From DATFAS01 sp035254305 (GTDB lineage: Bacteria > Bacillota > Bacilli > Aneurinibacillales > RAOX-1): 30,550 nucleotides of DNA. The notes below the pieces were generated by a model, which ran no database searches, was not told where the DNA came from, and saw only the letters and a program-made list of their open reading frames with translations. Location of the stretch: contig DATFAS010000149.1 of NCBI GenBank assembly GCA_035254305.1, positions 1 through 30,550 on the forward strand. The letters are read 5' to 3'. Below, one piece after another: positions 14,127-21,678 of this stretch. The position numbers were made by a program, and so were the translations under genes. Position 1 is the first letter of the stretch. The number at the start of each line of letters is the position of its first letter.

Positions 14127-15821
14127 TTGAATATTAAAACAAAGCTTACATCTTCCTACCTTCTTATTACCGTTCTATTCATTGGGCTTAGTTTGTTTAT
14201 GATTCATTCGATTTATATGGTGAAAAATAATGGGATGAACATCTATCAAAAAGGATTAGTGCCTACCGCTTCAATAGCCAAAATTAGTAAGCTTGCAGAA
14301 AATACCCGCGTACAAATGCTGCAAAGTGTCCTCACGCAAAATCCTGACTTAACGAAACAGGCAGAGGCTAATCTTGAGGAAATTGCAAAGATTAATGAGC
14401 AATATAGTCAACTGGAATTATCCAGCGAAGAGAGAAGTATGTTTCTGGAATTTCAAAACAACTGGTCTCAATTTGCGGACCGGGCTAGGAAAAATATCAG
14501 TTTAGTAAAAGAGCAAAAATATCAGGAAGCAGTGGAAGGGTTGAAATTAGGAGGCGTCCCCTTCTCTAAGGCCAGTGATGAATTGACCCGCCTTCTTCAG
14601 TTTTATGATCAACATGCCCAGCATCTTGTTCAAACCAATACGAATGAATATGAGAAATCAAGTGGAGTAACCTATCTATTCTTGGCGAGTTCTATTATTC
14701 TGGCTCTTGGGATTGGATGGTTTTCAGGGAGAAAAGTGTCTGTACCAGTCATTCAGTTAGCTGAACATACAGTTAAAGTTTCAAATGGTGACTTAACAAT
14801 TGAAAAACTTCCTGTTACCAGTAAGGATGAATTAGGCCAAACGACTGAATCCTTCAATAAAATGCTGGAGAAGTTAACTGAGATTGTTGCCACAGTAAAA
14901 ATAAGTACGAATGAAGTGGCTATGGCCGCAGAAGAAATGGCAGCCTCTACAGAACAAGTAACATGTGCTTCTACAGAGATCGCACAGAGGATGCAGGGCG
15001 TCGTGCGGGATGCGGAAATAGGAAATCACAATGTTGTGGATGTTTCCCAAGCTTTGCTTGAACTTTCTTCTTTAATTCAAATTGCTCAGAAGAAAGCAGT
15101 AAGTTCAAAAGCGAGTTCTGATCTTACATTAGCGATAGCTTTTCAGGGAAAAGAGACGGTTGAGGATGCTATTACGCGTATGAGAAAAATTAAGGAAAAG
15201 ACAACGGATATTGAACAGTTCATGTCTAGTCTTTATGAGCATTCCCAAGAAATCCGGCTGATTAATGATACGATAACCAAGATTGCAAATCAAACGAATC
15301 TCTTAGCCTTAAATGCGGCGATTGAAGCAGCAAGAGCAGGTGAGGCAGGTCGTGGATTTGCTGTGGTGGCTGAAGAAGTGCGTAAGTTGGCAGAGCATTC
15401 TAATCAAGAAGCAGGGAAAGTAAGTGGAATCATCCAAAAAATCACAGAGACGACTCAACGAACTGTGGATGCAAGTCATCAAAGTACTATCGAAGTCGAT
15501 CAGGGTGTTTCGATTGTATATAGCTCGGTTGAAGTTTTAGATCGAATTGTTTATGCGGTGAAATCTACGGTGGAAGAAGTCGAAGGTATCGTTTTTGTAA
15601 CACAGGATGAAGTGGCGACGTCTGATAAAATTGTTTCTCTTATTCACAATTTGGCTACATTTATTGAAAGCACCTCAAGCAATGCGGTACAAGTAGCGAC
15701 AGCAACTGAGGAAACAACAGCTTCTATGGAAACAGTGGCGGCAAGCACACAACAACTTAATACCTTAGTCATCCAACTCCATCAAATGGTGGATGTGTTT
15801 AAAACGAAGGGGGATAGCTGA
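14127..15821 (+). CDS. Methyl-accepting chemotaxis protein-like transducer
   Basis: The 564-residue product has an N-terminal membrane helix (about 10-28), a periplasmic-side four-helix-bundle sensor domain (about 30-175), a second helix (about 180-198), a HAMP domain (about 200-255) and a long coiled-coil signalling domain. The highly conserved hairpin tip is present (TNLLALNAAIEAARAGEAGR, then GFAVVAEEVRKLAEHS). In ordinary chemotaxis this tip contacts CheA and CheW. Here no che genes are nearby; the gene is flanked by a PP2C phosphatase and a STAS protein, with the stop 2 bases before the STAS start. It could therefore feed partner switching instead of, or as well as, motility. TTG start with AGAAGGGA upstream. 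Confidence 0.93.
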   Translation: MNIKTKLTSSYLLITVLFIGLSLFMIHSIYMVKNNGMNIYQKGLVPTASIAKISKLAENTRVQMLQSVLTQNPDLTKQAEANLEEIAKINEQYSQLELSSEERSMFLEFQNNWSQFADRARKNISLVKEQKYQEAVEGLKLGGVPFSKASDELTRLLQFYDQHAQHLVQTNTNEYEKSSGVTYLFLASSIILALGIGWFSGRKVSVPVIQLAEHTVKVSNGDLTIEKLPVTSKDELGQTTESFNKMLEKLTEIVATVKISTNEVAMAAEEMAASTEQVTCASTEIAQRMQGVVRDAEIGNHNVVDVSQALLELSSLIQIAQKKAVSSKASSDLTLAIAFQGKETVEDAITRMRKIKEKTTDIEQFMSSLYEHSQEIRLINDTITKIANQTNLLALNAAIEAARAGEAGRGFAVVAEEVRKLAEHSNQEAGKVSGIIQKITETTQRTVDASHQSTIEVDQGVSIVYSSVEVLDRIVYAVKSTVEEVEGIVFVTQDEVATSDKIVSLIHNLATFIESTSSNAVQVATATEETTASMETVAASTQQLNTLVIQLHQMVDVFKTKGDS

Positions 15822-15823
15822 TC

Positions 15824-16123
15824 ATGATTGAACTAGAGGAGACTAATCAACAAGTTAAGGTGAAGATTTCTGGTGATATATTTGTTGAACAAGCAACGGT
15901 TCTAAGGGAGAAATTAATTCCTTTCACACAGAAGAAAGGTATGCGCTTTCTTCTTGATCTGACATCTGTCTCTTATATTGATAGTTCTGGGCTAGGTGTC
16001 CTTGTAGCTATTCAAAAAAGAGCATTACAAAATGGTGGAGGTGTCCAGATCAAAGGACTACAAGGTCATGTGAAGGAATTGTTTGAGCTAACCAGACTAA
16101 CGAAAGTGTTTGAGATGGTATAA
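15824..16123 (+). CDS. STAS-domain anti-sigma factor antagonist
   Basis: The 99-residue product is a single STAS domain of the RsbV/SpoIIAA type. The phosphorylatable serine lies in SYIDSSGLGVLVAIQKRA. When unphosphorylated, such proteins bind the RsbW-like kinase and release its partner. GAAGGGGG overlaps the end of the chemoreceptor gene just upstream, so translation is coupled. With the kinase at 12500 and phosphatase at 13053 it completes a partner-switching module. Confidence 0.93.
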   Translation: MIELEETNQQVKVKISGDIFVEQATVLREKLIPFTQKKGMRFLLDLTSVSYIDSSGLGVLVAIQKRALQNGGGVQIKGLQGHVKELFELTRLTKVFEMV

Positions 16124-16228
16124 AAGCCCTTCTAAACACCCTAAAAAAATTCTTTAAAAATAGAGAGTTTTATAGTCTAATAGTATGGTACAGAATTATT
16201 TAGCGGAGTTTTTTTAAGGGGTGGAGAT

Positions 16229-17164
16229 GTGAGAGCAGCTTTTGGAGGGGGATCTTTATTACTATTTATTTTCCTAGTAGTAGGAATTGTTTTTGGATTT
16301 GATATTTCAAAACATAGAATTAACTCTGCTGTTGTAGATAAGACTGAGACGGCTGTATCCGAAACAGGGGAGAAGAAAGAAGCAGGGGCTAAACCTACGG
16401 ATGCTATCCACTATAAGGATAGGGTAGCTGTACTGACCTATCATAATATAGATGAGAAGGAATCACCGTACACGATTTCACCCGAGCTTTTTCATCAACA
16501 TATGCAGGCGCTTAAGGACAATGGATATCATGTGATTTCTGTTGAGGATATGATCGGTTTTCTACAAAATAAGAAGCCAGTTCCATCTAATGCTGTCGTG
16601 ATTACTTTCGATGATGGGTATAAGTCTGTTTATACCTATGCCTATCCAGAACTTGTTAAACAAGGTTTTACGGCTACAACCTTCTTAATCGTTCACTACC
16701 AGCAGTCCTATAATCCTAGTCTTCCTTTTCTATCTTGGGATCAGGTGAAAGAAATGAAAAAAGCAGGATTTAGCTTCTATTCCCATACCTACAATCTCCA
16801 TGATACGATGATGGGGGAAAATGGGAAAATGGTACAACCGTTGAGCAATCGAATCTTGGTTAACAAACGTTTAGAAACGGAAACGGAGTATGAGAATCGA
16901 GTGAGGAACGATTTGTTTCAAGCTTACACGATTCTAGGTCAGGAGCTTGGAAATAAGATGGATATCCTATGTTTTCCACATGGAGATTATAATCAAAAGG
17001 TTCTTGATATAGGCAATAAAGTAGGAATCCATTATTTCTTCTCAGGCTATGAGGGTATTAATACCCATTCCACAGGGGCAGTGCTTAAAAGAATAAATGT
17101 GGGTGCGCCCTATGTGACTGCGGATAAGGTTATTCAGAAGTTAAATTACTTCGAGAATCATTAA
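16229..17164 (+). CDS. Membrane-anchored polysaccharide deacetylase
   Basis: The 311-residue product has an N-terminal transmembrane anchor (GGGSLLLFIFLVVGIVFGF), a Lys/Glu linker and a NodB-homology domain (about 70-300). Motifs are TFDDGY (catalytic Asp and metal Asp), the metal-binding His pair in SHTYNLHD and FPHGDYN near the C-terminus. It resembles the PgaB/IcaB-like and peptidoglycan deacetylase group acting on N-acetylated sugars outside the membrane; the exact substrate is not clear. GTG start with AGGGG 7 bases upstream. A terminator follows, so it is transcribed alone. Confidence 0.9.
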   Translation: MRAAFGGGSLLLFIFLVVGIVFGFDISKHRINSAVVDKTETAVSETGEKKEAGAKPTDAIHYKDRVAVLTYHNIDEKESPYTISPELFHQHMQALKDNGYHVISVEDMIGFLQNKKPVPSNAVVITFDDGYKSVYTYAYPELVKQGFTATTFLIVHYQQSYNPSLPFLSWDQVKEMKKAGFSFYSHTYNLHDTMMGENGKMVQPLSNRILVNKRLETETEYENRVRNDLFQAYTILGQELGNKMDILCFPHGDYNQKVLDIGNKVGIHYFFSGYEGINTHSTGAVLKRINVGAPYVTADKVIQKLNYFENH

Positions 17165-17175
17165 GCAGTAGATGC

Positions 17176-17216
17176 AGGCTTGTAATCACTTTGAGTGAAG
17201 TTACAGGCCTTTTTTC
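17176..17216 (+). terminator. Rho-independent terminator
   Basis: GGCTTGTAATCACT pairs with AGTGA and TTACAGGCC through a small bulge; six or more T follow. Confidence 0.75.
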
Positions 17217-17334
17217 TATTTGACACTCTCATAGCAGTGGGGTACTTCCCAGAAGGATAGATTCATAATGCCCTTCGATTCCAGATCCTTTGACAGGAGT
17301 TTGGTTATTACTTATTTCGTGGCTAATATCCAAC

Positions 17335-17364
17335 TTGACTCATAGGAAATCTATGAAATAAAAT
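17335..17364 (+). promoter_or_regulatory. Promoter with inverted repeat ahead of the Rrf2 regulator
   Basis: TTGACT (17335) and TAAAAT (17359) are spaced by 18 bases. CATAG-GAAAT-CTATG fills the spacer, the classical place for autoregulation by the downstream gene product. Confidence 0.55.
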
Positions 17365-17400
17365 AGAATGAGGAAGATATTGATTTAAGGAAAGGTGGCG

Positions 17401-17841
17401 GTGGCGCTGAAACTATCAAGTAAAGGTGAAAACGCCTTACGTGCATTGATTACATTAGGGCAGCATCAGGGAGAATTACTTACGGTAAAGGAGATTGCAG
17501 ATTTATCATTAGTAACCATGAAATATATGGAGCAGATTATTCTTTTACTTAAAATTAACGGCTATGTGCTTGGGAAGAGAGGGGCGAATGGAGGATACAC
17601 TCTACATCTACCTCCAAATCAAATCAATATCGGTGAGGTGATCCGCAAATTAGAGGGCCCATTAGCTCCAATGGGTTGTGTAAGTGAAACCGCTTATGAG
17701 GCTTGCTTGCTTGAGCCAAACTGTTTATTGAAGCCGCTTTGGAAGCGGGTGCGTGATCAGATTGCCTTCGTGTTAGATCAAACAACGTTAGCAGATTTGT
17801 TAGAACAGAAATTAACGAATCAATTGGTCAATACTATATAA
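17401..17841 (+). CDS. Rrf2 family transcriptional regulator
   Basis: The 146-residue product begins MALKLSSKGENALRALITLG and has the Rrf2 winged helix with ELLTVKEIADLSLVTMKYMEQII and the wing GYVLGKRGANGGYTLHLP. Three cysteines follow in the region used by IscR, NsrR and RirA for an Fe-S cluster: GCVSETAYEACLLEPNC, spacing C-x8-C-x5-C, slightly wider in the first gap than in those proteins. It may therefore sense NO, iron or redox state. The GTG at 17401 is preferred to one at 17395 because of AAGGAAAGG spacing. It probably autoregulates through the inverted repeat in its promoter. A CDF transporter gene lies 200 bases downstream. Confidence 0.88.
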   Translation: MALKLSSKGENALRALITLGQHQGELLTVKEIADLSLVTMKYMEQIILLLKINGYVLGKRGANGGYTLHLPPNQINIGEVIRKLEGPLAPMGCVSETAYEACLLEPNCLLKPLWKRVRDQIAFVLDQTTLADLLEQKLTNQLVNTI

Positions 17842-17878
17842 GGGGTATAAGACAACGAATGAAATAAAGGATGCATTT

Positions 17879-17995
17879 AGGGGACAATCTGTTAGTAGAG
17901 GGTCCTTTTTCTTTAGTAAAATACCGGAAAAATGTTTCCTTACTGCAAAAAACGTGCACAAGGGACAAAGAGTTAGTTGAAGGAAAAAACGTTTC
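17879..17995. repeat. Two related intergenic repeat units, the first forming a terminator
   Basis: Units at 17881-17939 and 17961-17995 share GGGACAA-N4-GTTAGT and then GGAAAAA-GTTTC. In the first unit AGGGGAC (17879-17885) pairs with GTCCTTT (17902-17908), giving a likely terminator for the Rrf2 gene. The rest between 17842 and 18043 shows no gene. Confidence 0.4.
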
Positions 17996-18043
17996 TCTAG
18001 ACCTACACGAATCTAGGGTGGTAACATGTAGAGGCTGTGTTCT

Positions 18044-18955
18044 ATGATTAATCAATACCTAGGGAGATACATTGTGGAAAAACAAACCTCTTTTGCATTG
18101 TGGGTTAGTTTAATAAGCAATCTTTTACTAACTACCTTAAAAATAATCTTTGGATTTATATTTCATAGTCAAGTCCTAATAGCAGATGGAGTTCATAATG
18201 CGGGAGATGTTGTGGCTGTGATCACGGCTTATATATCCACCAAAATAGCCAGGCAGCCGGCAGATGAGGACCATCCTTATGGACATGGCAAGGCAGAAGT
18301 TATTGCATCTGGATGGGTGGGGATTATTCTTGGCCTGAGTGCGATTGTTATCGCCTATCAATCCATCTTATCGTTATTTCATCCTGCATCTGAAGTTCAT
18401 ATGATTACCTTTATTGTGGCACTTTTCTCTGTTTTATTAAAGCAGAGCTTATATATTTATTGTATACGAGTTGGGAAAAGGACAAATAGCAAAAGTTTAA
18501 TCGCAACTGCGTATGATCACTTGGCAGATGTCTATGCATCGATCGCTGCCATGCTTGGAATCGGACTAGCATTAATTGGTGTTCAGCAAGATCTTGAAAT
18601 CCTCAAATATGGGGACCCCATATCAGGCATCATCGTATCGATTTTGGTGTTTAAGTTGGCTGTGCATATTGGGAGTGAATCAACGCATATTTTGATGGAA
18701 AAAAATTTGGAAGAAGAAAGAATTGAAGAATATATCCAAACCGTAAGTACGATTCCAGAAGTTTGCAGAGTGGATCGCCTTCGTGCTAGAGAACATGGTC
18801 ATTACATCGTTATGGATATCAGGGTAAGTATACCTGCAACATTATCGATCCAGCAAGGCCATGATATCTCCAAAAAGATCAAACAGACAATCATGAATCA
18901 AGATGAGAGTGTTCAGGAGGTATTGGTTCACCTTAACCCTTTTTACGAGAAGTAG
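18044..18955 (+). CDS. CDF family cation efflux transporter
   Basis: The 303-residue product has the six-helix cation diffusion facilitator core and a cytoplasmic C-terminal domain. Metal-site residues are seen in LIADGVHNAGDVVAVI (helix 2) and TAYDHLADVYAS (helix 5), and the loop DEDHPYGHGKAEVIASG is typical. It exports divalent metal (Zn, Mn, Fe or Co) by proton antiport; the helix-2 N/D pattern is compatible with the MneP/YdfM manganese group, but specificity is uncertain. The ATG at 18044 has AGAGG upstream; a GTG at 18074 with AGGGAGA 7 bases before it would give a 293-residue protein and is an equally good start. Confidence 0.92.
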   Translation: MINQYLGRYIVEKQTSFALWVSLISNLLLTTLKIIFGFIFHSQVLIADGVHNAGDVVAVITAYISTKIARQPADEDHPYGHGKAEVIASGWVGIILGLSAIVIAYQSILSLFHPASEVHMITFIVALFSVLLKQSLYIYCIRVGKRTNSKSLIATAYDHLADVYASIAAMLGIGLALIGVQQDLEILKYGDPISGIIVSILVFKLAVHIGSESTHILMEKNLEEERIEEYIQTVSTIPEVCRVDRLRAREHGHYIVMDIRVSIPATLSIQQGHDISKKIKQTIMNQDESVQEVLVHLNPFYEK

Positions 18956-19112
18956 CTAGAAGCCATAAATCAGGTGAAAAGATAACTTACAGTGCTCTTC
19001 TGTAAACAGAATCGTCGAATTTGGACTAGAATGAACACGGTTGTAGTGATATGAACTTTGGAGGTATAACTAAAATCCCTTAGAATAGATATGTAGAAGT
19101 ATTTTAAATTTT

Positions 19113-19159
19113 AAGGAGGTGTAATCTATTTACTCCAAGAAAGAAGAAGGAGTAAATAG
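19113..19159 (+). promoter_or_regulatory. Hairpin over a ribosome binding site ahead of the CNNM-CBS gene
   Basis: A perfect AAGGAGG (19113-19119) is followed by an exact 11-bp inverted repeat, CTATTTACTCC (19126-19136) and GGAGTAAATAG (19149-19159), with a 12-base purine loop. The second arm holds another AAGGAG that serves the TTG at 19167. The stem would hide it. Confidence 0.55.
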
Positions 19160-19166
19160 AAAACAA

Positions 19167-20528
19167 TTGGACCCAGAGCCCGCGTTATTTAATCTTTTCC
19201 TTGTGTTTTTCCTTGTTCTATTAAATGGCTTTTTTGTAGCAGCAGAATTTTCCATGGTGAAAGTTAGAAGTTCAAGGCTTGAAGCTTTGGTGTTGGAAGG
19301 AAATACGAAAGCAGAATATGCCCAGGAGCTAACTAAGAATTTAGATGGCTATTTATCTGCTACTCAACTAGGAATTACTCTGGCATCTCTTGGCTTAGGT
19401 TGGATTGGAGAACCGGCAATTGCTGAATTGATTCAGCCCATACTTTCTACTGTTGGTTTATCAGAGAGTATCATTCATACGATTTCCTTTACGATTGCTT
19501 TTTCCGTGATAACCATTCTTCATATTGTACTAGGTGAATTAGCACCAAAATCAATAGCGATTCAGAAGTCCGAGGGAGTGACCATGTGGTCTGCTCCAGT
19601 GCTTATAGGATTTTATAGAATCATGTATCCGTTTATTTGGTTATTAAACAATACAGCCAACTGGTTCCTTCGTTTACTTGGTATTCAGCCAGCTTCTGAA
19701 CATGAGGCAGCACATACTGAAGAGGAAATTCGGATTTTGATGGAAGAGAGCCTCAAGAGTGGGCATATTGACCAAACCGAGCTTGCCTTTGTTGATAATA
19801 TATTTGATTTCTCTGAACGTAATGCCAGAGAAATTATGATTCCTCGGACAGATATGGTTTGTTTATATGCACAGAACACCTTTGAGGAAAATCTTGAAAT
19901 TGCTGTGTGTGAACAGATTACACGCTATCCCGTGTGTGACCCCGATAAGGATAATATCATTGGATTTGTTCATATTAAAGATTTATTTACATCTACTGTG
20001 AAAGGCCACAGTAGAAATCTTCAAGAAATGACTCGAAGTGTCATCACCGTTCCTGAAACGATGTCGATTAGCTCTCTTCTGAAGATGATGCAGAAAAAGA
20101 GATCACAAATTGCGATTGTAATTGACGAATATGGTGGTACAGCTGGGTTATTAACGATTGAAGATATTATTGAGGAAATTGTCGGAGAAATTCATGATGA
20201 ATTCGATGAGGAATGTCAACCAATTGAGCATAAAGGAAATGATGTTTATTCTGTTGATGGACTTCTACTTATTGATGAAGCAAATGATTTCTTCGGTTTT
20301 CATATAGATACGGACGAGATTGATACCCTTGGTGGTTGGGTCTATTCTAAAGTAGAAAGCCCACCAAAAGTACACCAAAGGGTTGAATTCGAGGACTTCG
20401 AATTCGTTATTACAGAAGTCGACCATTTCAGAATTAATCGAATCCTTGTAAGGAAGTTAACACCAGAACCCAACACAAATGAGCCTCACTTACCACAAAT
20501 GAATGATTCAATCAGTATAATGAGTTAA
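19167..20528 (+). CDS. CNNM/CBS-domain transporter (CorC/HlyC, hemolysin family)
   Basis: The 453-residue product has a CNNM/DUF21 membrane domain of about four helices (residues 1-185, with NGFFVAAEFSMVKVR and LGELAPKSIAIQK), a CBS-domain pair (about 200-330; REIMIPRTDMVC and EYGGTAGLLTIEDIIEEIVGE) and a C-terminal CorC/HlyC transporter-associated domain. Relatives such as MpfA/YhdP export magnesium. The start is uncertain: TTG at 19167 sits 14 bases after AAGGAG in a hairpin, while an in-frame ATT at 19128, 8 bases after a perfect AAGGAGG, would add 13 residues (YSKKEEGVNRKQ after the start). A strong terminator follows. Confidence 0.9.
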   Translation: MDPEPALFNLFLVFFLVLLNGFFVAAEFSMVKVRSSRLEALVLEGNTKAEYAQELTKNLDGYLSATQLGITLASLGLGWIGEPAIAELIQPILSTVGLSESIIHTISFTIAFSVITILHIVLGELAPKSIAIQKSEGVTMWSAPVLIGFYRIMYPFIWLLNNTANWFLRLLGIQPASEHEAAHTEEEIRILMEESLKSGHIDQTELAFVDNIFDFSERNAREIMIPRTDMVCLYAQNTFEENLEIAVCEQITRYPVCDPDKDNIIGFVHIKDLFTSTVKGHSRNLQEMTRSVITVPETMSISSLLKMMQKKRSQIAIVIDEYGGTAGLLTIEDIIEEIVGEIHDEFDEECQPIEHKGNDVYSVDGLLLIDEANDFFGFHIDTDEIDTLGGWVYSKVESPPKVHQRVEFEDFEFVITEVDHFRINRILVRKLTPEPNTNEPHLPQMNDSISIMS

Positions 20529-20530
20529 TG

Positions 20531-20557
20531 AAAATAGCAGCCCAGAGGGCTGCTATT
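20531..20557. terminator. Strong bidirectional terminator
   Basis: AAATAGCAGCCC and GGGCTGCTATTT form a perfect 12-bp stem with loop AGA between two convergent genes. Confidence 0.85.
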
Positions 20558-20564
20558 TTCGATT

Positions 20565-20753
20565 TCATATTACTGATTTGAATACCGTTGGTTCATAATA
20601 AAACATTGCGGCTGCTGTTATGAAGGTAAGAAAAACACAAAAGAAAAGGAATTGTTTCACTGCTTTTTCGTTTTTTCTATTCATAAATGCGATCGTCATG
20701 GTAACGAATAGGACAAGTATAAGGACCAATGTTAATGAAGCAAAGTAAAGCAA
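20565..20753 (-). CDS. Small two-helix membrane protein, unknown function
   Basis: The 62-residue product has two hydrophobic helices (about 3-23 and 34-52) separated by the charged turn MNRKNEKAVKQ. The TTG start follows GGGAGGG on the minus strand. It is flanked by a convergent terminator and by a CRP/FNR-like palindrome about 55 bases upstream of its start. I do not recognise the family. Confidence 0.65.
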   Translation of the reverse strand: MLYFASLTLVLILVLFVTMTIAFMNRKNEKAVKQFLFFCVFLTFITAAAMFYYEPTVFKSVI

Positions 20754-20806
20754 ATGTGTTCCCTCCCTTTTTAAAAATTAGTATACTGTTTCTATTTTTC
20801 AATCAC

Positions 20807-20822
20807 TGTGATGTAGGTCACG
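20807..20822. promoter_or_regulatory. CRP/FNR-like site TGTGA-N6-TCACG
   Basis: TGTGATGTAGGTCACG has one mismatch from the TGTGA-N6-TCACA consensus. It lies between the small membrane protein gene (minus) and the two-component operon (plus) and could serve either. Confidence 0.45.
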
Positions 20823-20964
20823 TTTCCAGTAATACATTTTAGAGATAGAAAATGCAAATATATTGAAATAGGAAGTTTAACAAATTTGAAGACTGTCACA
20901 GATTGGACAAATAGACCTGATACAATAAAAATATAATATCCTAGTTGGAATTGAGGTGATCATC

Positions 20965-21678
20965 TTGGACTCTGATCAAATTCTGATTGTAGATGACGAA
21001 CTTCAGATGAGAAGTTTAATAAAGCTTTTTTTGATAAATCATGGTTTCCATGTCATGGAGGCGAAATCAGGGCAAGAATGCCTTGATATTATTAATAAGA
21101 ACGTTATTAATTTGGTGATTTTGGATTGGATGATGCCCTACATGAGTGGGATTGAGGTATGTAAACAGATTCGCAGTGGCCATACGAATCCTAACCTACC
21201 GATTCTGATGCTAACGGCGAAAGACCAGAAAGAGGACTGTGTACAGGGGTTATGGGGTGGGGCTGATGATTATATGGTGAAGCCTTTTTTACCAGAAGAA
21301 CTAATCGCAAGGGTGTCAGCTCTTTTAAGAAGATCGAATTATTCGTTACCTCAACGAAACAATAAAATCCTGCAAAGTGATGAGCTGCAGATCAATGAAC
21401 AAGCAAGAACAGTCCTTGTCAATCGTTCACCACTCCTGCTAACTCCGAAGGAATTTGATCTGTTGAATTATTTAGCTGGTCATCCAGATCGTGTATTCTC
21501 AAGAGAATATTTGTTAGAGAAGGTTTGGAATTATGATTACGATGGTGATGTACGTACGGTTGATACTCATATTAAGCGTATTCGCAGCAAAATTCAAAAG
21601 CTCGGTGGAAAATCAGATCGAATCGAAACCATTTGGGGTGTTGGATACAAATTTACTAGTGAAGGCAGTAGCTTGTGA
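20965..21678 (+). CDS. OmpR/PhoB family response regulator
   Basis: The 237-residue product has a receiver domain (DQILIVDDE, phospho-acceptor Asp in LVILDWMMP, LMLTAKD and the conserved Lys in VKPF) and a C-terminal winged helix (PLLLTPKEFDLLNYLAGHP to RTVDTHIKRIRSKI). The TTG at 20965 is preferred to the GTG at 20956 because GAGGTG lies 6 bases before it. The stop overlaps the start of the histidine kinase gene, so the two are a cognate pair. The target genes are unknown. Confidence 0.92.
   Translation: MDSDQILIVDDELQMRSLIKLFLINHGFHVMEAKSGQECLDIINKNVINLVILDWMMPYMSGIEVCKQIRSGHTNPNLPILMLTAKDQKEDCVQGLWGGADDYMVKPFLPEELIARVSALLRRSNYSLPQRNNKILQSDELQINEQARTVLVNRSPLLLTPKEFDLLNYLAGHPDRVFSREYLLEKVWNYDYDGDVRTVDTHIKRIRSKIQKLGGKSDRIETIWGVGYKFTSEGSSL

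Noticed and set aside
18001..18043. AGGGTGGTAAC before the CDF gene, resembling the T-box core AGGGTGGTACC
   Set aside because: The match stops after a few bases, no Stem I or antiterminator/terminator pair is seen, and a cation exporter is not a usual T-box target.
17834..18055. 73-codon minus-strand frame across the Rrf2-CDF gap
   Set aside because: Its apparent internal protein repeats (ETFF-STN-LS) come from the intergenic DNA repeat; no ribosome binding site, and it overlaps the transporter start.
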